64,000 nt of DNA from Anthonomus grandis grandis (Eukaryota > Arthropoda > Insecta > Coleoptera > Curculionidae), in contig NC_065552.1 of assembly GCF_022605725.1 (NCBI RefSeq), positions 21,222,785 to 21,286,784 on the forward strand, written 5' to 3'. Within the stretch, counting starts at the first letter, position 1. Each line of letters begins with the position of its first letter. This document shows, piece after piece, positions 56,185-64,000 of the stretch. The translations under genes were made by a program, and so were the position numbers. Under the pieces are notes generated by a model, which worked only from the letters and a program-made list of their open reading frames with translations, made no database searches and had not been told where the DNA came from.

Positions 56185-58477
56185 AATAAACTATGATATT
56201 CTTAATCTGAATTCATTTAGCTCCACGTCGTTTTTTAATGAATTCTATAAGGTCGTTACTTTGTTCGGCAATTAAAATCGCCGGCAATCCGAAACAACCG
56301 AGCGAACAGTTTGCCGACCTACCGGAAATGGAGAAACGCGGTGCTTTATGGTCCGAGTTAGTCCGTAATTGTTTTAAAATGAAATGCGCCTAACATGGCA
56401 GCTGACAAAGTAATTATATCATTAAGATAATATTGCGTTGAATCGTTTAGTTTATTTATTCTTGGTGAAAGGGGAGTGGGCGAGTAAGGATATCATTTTA
56501 CGTGTTCTCTGGTGTTTACAGGGTTACAAGTAAATATGATATGCGTTATCGAGGGAAAAAAATCACTTTGTACAGAAGTTATGATATGCTTAATGTCTCA
56601 TCATTTTCATAAAATCAATCTTTAAATACCAATGCTGGCTACTTGCTTTCTGTTCATGTATCTGCTGCTATTCCAATTAAGTGTTGCAGATATGCCATCA
56701 AATTAGTATTTCAAAGAAACTCTTTGATAAAATACATAAAAAGAACGCATAAAATGATTAGGTAAACGAGCACATGTTTCACTTACTTACCAAACGAGAT
56801 CAGGCTCTTTTATACGGCAGAAGAATGTAGATAGGCACCAATTTATTGCATTTCTGTCGTTTTATAGCAATTTAATCCCTTTTATCGAGATGAAGTGCAT
56901 TTTTTAACAGTTGTAAAGAAGCCGTTTCGGGGCAATTTATGTCGGCTTTATGGACTTTAAATTGTACGATAATATCCGACTTATTTACTAACCAAATCAG
57001 TATATTATACTTGGCATGAGATTTTTCTCAATATGTGTTCAAATAATTGTTTTGTGTAAATTTTCCTAAACAAAATCAAACTTGATACAATTCAGTTTGG
57101 GTTTTATCAATAAATAAATAAATTCATCACTTAAGGTTTATTTATTTAAGATAAAATTTATCTTGTTTGTAAGTCGATAAACTTTAAGTTCTCTATTTTT
57201 GCGTTTATATTTATATACACGTCGGATATGTTCAACTCTAGAATGCGGCATTATGCCAGTATTAACTTTCTATAATATTCTGGTGGCTTTACCAAGTTCC
57301 TGTTTTGCGTATATATTATTATACATGTCTGGAAAATTCAGAAGTGCGGAAATCAAAGTATTTACTTTTTATCATGTTCTGGTGCATTTTCCAAGGCTTT
57401 TGATATGCCTGACCGACTCACAAACCCTCCATCAAAGAATATTCTCCTTAAGATACTAAACAATTCTATCCAAAGTGAGACAATATTCATGCATAAGTGG
57501 CTGATTTATTAGCAACCAGTTAAACGAGTAGTTAAGGAATAAGGATAACAATACCGCACGGTCGTAATTCATTCATGCTATCTTGACGGGGCAAATGTGG
57601 TCATAAATCTGGGTATTATTAAAATATCCCTGAAAGGACCGAGACAATCGACTGGGCACACTCATGGCACATACATATGCCCGTTCATTTTATGTTTATA
57701 TAGTATTGCATGTTGACCCAGGTCAATATTGATTTTATTTGCAGCTGTAACGTGTTACTATAATGTATACTTATATGACCTTATGTTTCTTGAGATGTAA
57801 TGGATATTATACATACTTTCTAGTTTTTTCTTTGTGGAAATGTGATTAGTTTTGAGTCTTTTTTTCTAATGTGAGCTCAATTCTTAACTGCATTCTTATC
57901 TGCAAGATGAATCTCTGCTAAGAAACAGACAGGGCCACAACTAGTTGCAGACAATCTTTAACAATTTATTAATATTATTATGAAAATGTAAGTACGTTAT
58001 TTATTATTCTTATGGTTTTTGTACTGTTTTCTTCGTATTTTGTAGTTTAAATTGATTACTTAACTTTCTTTAAAGTTCTATTTCCTTTTAGTTTATTATT
58101 TTCACTATAGTATCTCCTTTTTAAGTAGTTCATCTTGTTTTACGGCCTTATTTAGATCCCAATTTAGGTTTTTGTTGTTATTGTAAATTGTAGATCCCTA
58201 TATATATTTTAAATTTTCTAGAATATGTATATTTACTTGATTTGATTATCAATATTCTCTTGAAATTATTGGTCTCCATTTAATCTCCTCCAAAAACAAT
58301 TTAAAAAATTCTAAACATTACTAAATTATTCCATAGGTCTTTAAAAGGGACCCTGTTTTGTGCCAGTTTAATCAGTTTAATTAATTTTGTTATTTTCCTT
58401 GGAAATTAAACAACAGTCAACACGAGTCAGGTTACAGTTTTTGACGCTATTAATAAAGGTGTGAATAAAATCTATAT
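56185..58477. other. Mostly gene-free stretch with one GC-richer patch
   Basis: Apart from the small ORF at 56238-56393 I see nothing: no domain, terminal repeat or RNA. The ORF at 57199-57459 has no recognisable feature. Confidence 0.45.
56238..56393 (+). CDS. Candidate small ORF or exon, 51 codons
   Basis: The ORF begins MNSIRSLLCSAIKIAGNPKQ and ends LVRNCFKMKCA before TAA, in a patch of clearly higher G+C than its surroundings (CGCCGGCAATCCGAAACAAC). There is no TE motif. The composition contrast suggests conserved sequence, either a short peptide gene or a non-coding regulatory element; the ORF could be chance. No splice sites or poly-A signal decide the matter. Confidence 0.25.
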   Translation: MNSIRSLLCSAIKIAGNPKQPSEQFADLPEMEKRGALWSELVRNCFKMKCA

Positions 58478-58650
58478 TGTGACGAATTGATAATTATTAA
58501 CATATTTTATTTGGTATTATGTTAAAATCAATTTAAAATTTTAATTTTCTTCTTCTTTTCAACAACTGAGCGTATGAAATAATAATTTTTAAATTGATTT
58601 TTACTGAAATAGTGACGTAATACCCAACAAAATAAGTAAATAAAGGTGTG
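58478..58650 (+). repeat. Dispersed repeat, copy B (of 40546-40641) with possible TIR
   Basis: TTGTGACGAATTGATAAT at the left is the inverse of ATTATGAATTCGTCACAA next to copy A. CTTCTTCTTTTCAACAACTG to GACGTAATACCCAACAAAA matches copy A directly. Just downstream (58662-58691) AGACTAGAATTAGTAAACAA matches 19270-19301. Confidence 0.65.
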
Positions 58651-58705
58651 TTCCCTTAGAACATTGAAAGACTAGAATTAGTAAACAACAATGTTAATTT
58701 AACAT

Positions 58706-61266
58706 GTGAAGCGTATAAAAGCAAAACCAGACATTTGACATATAAGCCATTTTGAGTAGAACGAGAAAAACCTGCCAAAATCATAATTTTTACCTAATTA
58801 ACTTCCGGTTTTGAATAAAATATTTGAAATTTTGATAGCTAATAATATTGTATCACTTATAAAAATATAGCTTATCAGTAAAAAGATATCTTGATAAAAA
58901 AAAAATGGATATGTCTGGTTTTGCACCTTAGACCAGCAAATAAATTCTATGGTGTCAAAAAATAATAAGCGTTTGCAATAAAACAAAAACGAACTTTAAA
59001 GGTAATGCTTTTATTAAACAAAATAACAAAAATTAAATTCTTAAATCTTCATTCTCATTATTAGAGGACCTCTTCAGGGTCCTCTAGATAATCTACATCA
59101 TGAGGGTTTTCAAAATCAAATGCCTGTTAGAAAAAATTAAGGTGTTCGTCAGTCGTCCAGCCCAATCTTCCTCAGCTTGCTTAGCTAATAAAGCAGATAT
59201 GCTTTTGATTTTATCCGGTTTTAAGCTTCTGCCTACCCTTAATTGTTGCAAATTAATTTGAGAGATTTTTCTTTCCCCTTTTACAAAGACTCTTGGCATC
59301 AGAAATATTATTTTTATAAAATGGTTCACCTTTCACCAAAACTAACCCATTACTGTTTTTTAAAAATATTAGTCTTTTCGATGGTTGAAACCGAAAATGC
59401 CAGGTTGCAGGAGTTTTAACCACTTTTTGTACTTCAGTCTTCCAGTCAAAAACTAAGTAATATAACTCTGTGGAATATTCAATATTTTTATAATATTGAT
59501 GTAGGTTTCTGGATCAATAATAGTGGAATATTTTTTCACCTTTCTTTCAATTTCAGCAAATACTCGGTCAGGGGGGAGAAAAGAATGACCAACAATGGGA
59601 AATATAAGTTCTACACATTTCACATTGGGGGGAGAACAGCATTGCAGCCATTATTGAATCATCCCAACCATTGTGGTATTCTTATTTTGCCCCTACCACC
59701 ATCGGCTACTAAACGTACTTGCTCGATCTCTTGATTAAAATTGAAATGTTTAAGAGTGTTAAAAAGGGCGGAAACTATCTCATTGGAGCTTCTTTGACGA
59801 TCATTCTCTGTCCATATGAATGATTTTACTGTTTGAGGGTTAAGACTGGACTTTGAATGTCCACTTACTACAGTAAAATTATGGAGGTTTATCTGCATAC
59901 TAAAACAAGCTTGATCTGGAATTTTCGGCAGCGGTAAATTTTTTTGGCAGTCAAACGAAAATATTGCAATTCTGAAATTTGTATCTCTTAGCAAGTCATA
60001 AAATGCTTTGCTGCGTAGTTTGTGTACGCGCTGTTCTGTAATTGCCTTTACCTTTTCGTGTGGATCGGTGATTTTTTTTATTTTCTCCGAAAATTGTAGA
60101 CATTTGGAACAAACATTAACTTTTGGTGATCCAAAGCCAATGTTGTACTTTCGTACAAAAATATGTCTGAAAAAACAATGTTTAACTTTTAACTGTTCGT
60201 TCACTTTTGAATTATACATCTTCCTCAATTTCACTATGTTCAGTTCACAAGGTAAGTATCTTCTAATAACTGTTTTATTCCTCGCGTAATGAGTCTCAGA
60301 AGTTATGGATTCAATAAAATGCTGTACGGCCTGTTTTTTATGGGCTGATTTGTTTGAAACACGGTCTCCTCCCCTTCTTTCAACTGGCAAAACACCTGTC
60401 TCGTGATATTTTTTCAGTATTCTTTCAATTTGATTTTCTGCAACACCCAGTATAGCCACAAATGTCTTTTTACAAACAGAAATTTGTCCTTTTGGAGTGA
60501 TAATTTTGTACTGCACGCTGACTGTCTTTGGTTTGTTTCGAACATTTTCTTTAATTTTGGTACCAGGTCTTTTTGGTTTATTCGTTACGCAGTGTTTCAA
60601 TATAAACAGATCTTGATATCATTTGGAAGCCTGATGATAAAACTTTTCATTAAATTGCCTTATTTCGGTCATAGTAAGCGACAAACATTGAAGCTTTTTT
60701 TTATGACCACACGTGGGAAATTCAGAAAGGCGCTTTCGTAAATGTCTAAAAACAAAAATTGTCGCTATAGAATGCACTAATAAAAAATTCTTAAGTAAAC
60801 ATAACTTTTTATTTTGGCCTTTTCTCTTTTCCATTCCTGCTGCTTATTAACCAGTCTTTTTCGACCGTTGCCTGCTGGACTAGGCTCAATAGTAATGTCA
60901 CTATCCATGTCGTCATGTACTTTTTTTACTAATTTTTTTTTTCGCTTGAAAAATCTTACAAAATTATTTTATTATACTCTTTGTCGTACCACGTTTTACC
61001 TCAAACTGATTAATTTAGAAAAATAATGGCGCCACGCTGCTTGCAGGTTCACGTGACTAGACAAAGTCACGCTTTGATTGGCTAAAAAGCAAGTGTTTGC
61101 TTTTGCATCTAATGCTAGATTTAAATCATGAATGGCTTTAAAATGTCTACCTATGCAACTGATGGTAACAAAATCATATTGTCAACAACTTTTCTATATA
61201 AAATCCATCTTTAACTAATTTTTTTGGAAAATGTCAAATGTCTAGTTTTGCTTTTATACGCTTCAC
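58706..61266 (-). mobile_element. 2.56-kb DNA transposon with 36-bp TIRs, family not named
   Basis: GTGAAGCGTATAAAAGCAAA (58706) and the reverse complement of 61247-61266 are identical. Similarity runs on through AC(C/T)AGACATTTGACAT. The unit encloses one minus-strand gene of about 610 codons. No target duplication is obvious: ACAT borders the left end and GTAG the right. The right border is followed by three tandem copies of a 20-bp sequence. Confidence 0.88.
59061..60908 (-). pseudogene. Transposase-like protein of a widespread insect family (unnamed)
   Basis: It probably starts MDSDITIEPSPAGNGRKRLV (60908), a basic N-terminus. A Cys-containing segment (SEFPTCGHKKKLQCLS) leads to FNEKFYHQASK, stop, YQDLFILKH. 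VSVCKKTFVAILGVAENQIE is followed by ERRGGDR, the order C-K-x-F-F-x-x-T-L-x-I...R-G-x-x-R seen in many insect and cnidarian repeat proteins. A Cys pair (NVCSKCLQF) precedes IAIFSFDCQKNLPLPKIP, with a likely catalytic Asp. LVADGGRGKIRI is a frameshifted D-G-C-G-G-Q-N-K-N (second Asp), and PIVGHSFLPPDRVFAEIE the third block. It ends near EDPEEVL (59061). There are at least one stop and three frameshifts. I recognise the family by pattern but cannot name its superfamily. Confidence 0.75.
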
Positions 61267-61317
61267 GTAGAAATAAAATTTTACATGTAGAAATAAAATT
61301 TTAAAATGTAGAAATAG
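61267..61317. repeat. Short tandem repeat, 20-bp unit, 2.5 copies
   Basis: GTAGAAATAAAATTTTACAT is repeated as GTAGAAATAAAATTTTAAAAT and GTAGAAATAG directly at the transposon border. Confidence 0.85.
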
Positions 61318-61374
61318 ATATATTTCATTCTAAGCGCATAAATAACATATTCAAAGCGAAAAAAAATTATTAAC

Positions 61375-61852
61375 ATTATTATTTCTAAGACCGCTTGTAA
61401 AAAATTTGAAATGGTAACACCGCAAGCAAAAGCTAAAGTCACCTTGCCAAAGGGCTTTGTGTTTACAATCGACATTTGTAAAGTTCTGTGTTTTTTTTTA
61501 AGCTTTGGTTGAAAAAGGAAAAAGGTCTCATTTGAGTACTTTTGTAAACTTTTGCGATGGTAAAAGAAAAACGAACATTCATCTGAGAAACAAATGTTAA
61601 ACACATAATTGGGATTCTTTAATGCTCTTTCACTAATGTCACAGAACTCCAAGCGACGATCCTCATCGTCTTCATTTATTTCATGTACCAGCTTTATTTT
61701 ATAGGGGTGGAAATCGTGAGTTTTTCGAATCCCTTATATACTTCCCTGATTGATCCCAGATACAGATGCTAATTGTTGAGTGCTTAGTGTAGGCTCCATA
61801 TTAACATGTCCCAAAACCGCAACAATATGCATGCACAACTCTACTATCTATC
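61375..61852 (-). pseudogene. DD41D-type transposase, N-terminal half
   Basis: On the minus strand EPTLSTQQLASVSGINQGSI is the second HTH. After a stop and shift come HDFHPYKIKLVHEINEDDED and RRLEFCD, then NPNYVFNICFSDECSFF with the first catalytic Asp. This is the same family as the remnant at 1-797 (HELNDDEPDRRLEF). Beyond about 61500 the frames decay (NTKPFGKVTLAF) and the other catalytic blocks are absent. The DNA just left is the unrelated 58706-61266 element. The TACAGGGTGGCTAAACG tip at 62456 (minus) is a likely 5' end of this element. Confidence 0.8.
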
Positions 61853-62456
61853 TCTCCTGTAGGATATAAACCCATTTTGACTATTACTTTGTTTAACACG
61901 ATAAACAAAAATCAATGATCCGATTTCACTCTGACCAAGTTGAACTGACCTCTAAGTGACAGTATTATTTATTGTTTATTTGTATTTTGACATTCTTATT
62001 TTTTCCCTCCTAAACGTCGATTTGAACAACATGTCTATTATTGTGTGGAGGTTAACGGTGGCCATTTTCAGCATTTTTTGGACTAGTGTTTAAGTGTGAT
62101 TGTTATAAATTTATAGTTTGACAAAGAATTGCGATTTAATACAGTTTTTCCAAAAACCCAACATTTAATACAGATTTTCCAAAAAACTGTAGTAAATGTT
62201 AAAATAGTCAATAGTTTGAGAACAGCTGAAGCAAAATTCTTTCAACTAGGTATAGCCGTAAAGACAATCGACAGACCTTTCTAACAAGTACTATTCCACT
62301 TAAAATTTTTCAGTTTAGTTCCACCCTGGCTAGAGGATGACAGATGGGGGTGGTATTATACTGTGAAAATATTTCCCCCTGATAATCTAAATTGACGTGT
62401 CCGAGCGTTTTCTTCTCCATTTCAGCCGTTTCATTTTCGTTTAGCCACCCTGTATA
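61853..62456 (-). other. 5' flank and probable terminus of the DD41D-type element
   Basis: ACCCTGTATA at 62447-62456 reads TATACAGGGTGGC on the minus strand, the same tip as on 5012 and 51984. No gene in between. Confidence 0.45.
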
Positions 62457-62530
62457 CAGTTAACATGCTTATTTACCCATAAGAATAAAAATGTTCACAT
62501 ATTATTATATAAAACACAATCATAACACAA

Positions 62531-62731
62531 GTAGAGATATTTAACAACTTTCTTGCTGTTAAAAATAATCGGACAATTGGCTTTAGGTTTCTTAATCATG
62601 TAGCTCCGAAACTTTATAACTTGTTGGCAATTGTGATAAGGTCAATAAATAGCTTAAAGCTGTTTAATAAAAGATCTATAATAAATATCAACACACATTG
62701 GAATCTTCTTATTCAGATACTTAATCCATAA
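62531..62731 (+). pseudogene. LINE (CR1/jockey-like) protein C-terminus
   Basis: An open frame of 66 codons ending at TAA 62729-62731 reads VEIFNNFLAVKNNRTIGFRF, LNHVAPKLYNLLAIVIR and LKLFNKRSII. The pattern R-T...G..F.....P..YN.LP..I.....S...F...L is the common end of CR1/L2/jockey-like LINE ORF2 proteins. It is followed by AT-rich sequence, as expected at a LINE 3' end. Nothing of the RT core is present. Confidence 0.6.
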
Positions 62732-64000
62732 ATATCTCCTTTAGGGAATATTGTTTTAATTTGTTAGTTTTGGGTAAAAGTGTACTGTGGTGGCGGATCT
62801 CTATTAAACCAGGACAGAAAATAAATACATAATTGCTGTTTTAAATATTATGGAAGAGTACATACAGGTACACAAGGCATCTAGGTAATCTATTTTTTTT
62901 TTACTTATATGCAATGTAATTTGACAAATATTTTTCCTGTAAACATGTATTTGTTTGTTTAATTAGAAGAATTTAGCTTTACCACGCATTCGAAAGTTTG
63001 GGCAACCCACATTAGCGTTTTATTCAGAACTCCATAATTTTTTAGCAATTGTGTTATCAGAAAGATTTAAATACTGCTTAGTGTGTGCAGAATGTTTCCG
63101 GCTTTTTTTATAAATATAATCAAACAACCAATTCAGAGCCTTTGCTGTCAGAGCTCAAAATATATTTCGTCCACTTCTACTCCAGGGACGAACCAAGATC
63201 CACACATATGGACCTATGGCGAAGAACATTTTCAAACCCTCTGACCGAGAAGAAATCTTTCACTTAATAAATACCAGAAAACGTGTATACTGACATAAAA
63301 ATAACATGACTGTATCGGAGTCCCAGGTACACTCATTCACACCTCCATTCTCTATTATTAACCCAGACATAAATTTTCAGAGAATAAATTATTTCTTTGA
63401 CAACAATTCCTTTAGAACTTAATGCCTCTTAAAAGTATTTAAAAAAACCGTAAAGCTCATATGTTCTTCACTAAGCTTGGACCAAATTACTACTACGAAG
63501 ATAATCATAAAAGTGTATAGACGCGCACCGGGAATAACCACAAAAGATTTCGAGTTTCAACGGGCTGATTTTAGACAATATAGTTGCAAGATGTTCTCGT
63601 GTGTGTTTGTCTGTGTTTTTTTTAATATTAACGACTCTTATACGGATGTTGTTGTTAAAGCTTCTTAGGGGATTTTGCAACCAAGATTTTTTTTCCATTT
63701 AAGAATGTTGCTCTATAATTGGTTTTTCCTTTTGGTAATGAATTTCCACCACATAATGAATCTAGCCAACATGGCTTTTTTAGCAATCATAGTCACCAGC
63801 CTAACATGTTTCTGGATTTATTGGTAAAACTCTCGACGAGAAATTGCAGGTAGAAATGATCTATAATGACTTCTTTCGTCTCATGTTTTCGTCTCTTTTA
63901 TGGTGCATACCTAGTTCCTCTCCAACACTTCTGCTCATCACTACACTGCTAAAGCACTGCAAACCCTTTCTTCCCGCCGTTCTATCTCCTGCACCCTTTT
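62732..64000. other. Gene-free stretch to the end of the window
   Basis: No supported gene or repeat. The ORFs at 63085-63267, 63471-63698 and 63477-63668 show no domain. Confidence 0.45.

Noticed and set aside
60403..60741. 112-codon plus-strand ORF
   Set aside because: Antisense of the long transposase-like gene on the minus strand.

Overview
The window looks like AT-rich insect nuclear DNA, most likely from a beetle; the species cannot be read from the sequence. The evidence is four identical nuclear tRNA-Ile(AAU) genes, an exon-like block with GT/AG borders, no operons, and dense, mostly decayed insect-type transposable elements. These include Tc1/mariner lineages, hAT, piggyBac, several LINE clades, a Penelope-like element and a Ty3/gypsy element. 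No complete, clearly functional protein-coding host gene is visible.

Layout. 1-4.8 kb: a truncated mariner-superfamily transposase, a foldback element (1211-1775) and a Penelope-like RT remnant. 4.8-7.75 kb: an R2-like LINE C-terminus on the minus strand, cleanly interrupted by a DD41D-type element with terminal inverted repeats (TIRs) of roughly 190 bp. 8.9-14.4 kb: three copies of the 3' part of one RNase H-bearing LINE. The first copy is split by a full-length DD34D mariner and by about 1 kb of a ~187-bp satellite. 15.5-17.4 kb: a degenerate short-period repeat with the motif CTTCAAATNCCTGGAA, which recurs inverted at 36.6-37.1 kb. 18.4-18.9 kb: two tRNA-Ile genes.

21.4-25.6 kb: a hAT element with an 8-bp target duplication. 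It holds a 2.25-kb long-TIR element with its own target duplication, which in turn holds a small inverted-repeat element. 27-31 kb: Tc1 and LINE fragments. 31.7-38.1 kb: tRNA-Ile copies 3 and 4, a tRNA-Ile pseudogene, a 138-bp candidate host exon (32021-32158), a decayed gypsy-like element with LTRs, and a related solo LTR. 40.7-42.9 kb: a piggyBac transposase pseudogene with an apparent 5' intron. 43.2-44.2 kb: a palindrome of about 1.02 kb. 45.8-50.4 kb: a large foldback element invaded by a Tc1-like element and a LINE.

52.6-54.7 kb: the best-preserved element, a 2.1-kb Tc1/mariner-superfamily transposon with 35-bp TIRs. Its 450-codon transposase carries one stop and one frameshift, and its D-to-E spacing is 82 residues (DD82E). 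58.7-61.3 kb: a 2.56-kb element with 36-bp TIRs and a long transposase-like gene of a widespread but, to me, unnamed family. 61.4-62.7 kb: a further DD41D remnant and a LINE C-terminus.

The genes do not form a pathway. The window reads as an intergenic or intronic landscape built by serial nested insertion, with tRNA-Ile copies and one candidate exon as the only host-like content.
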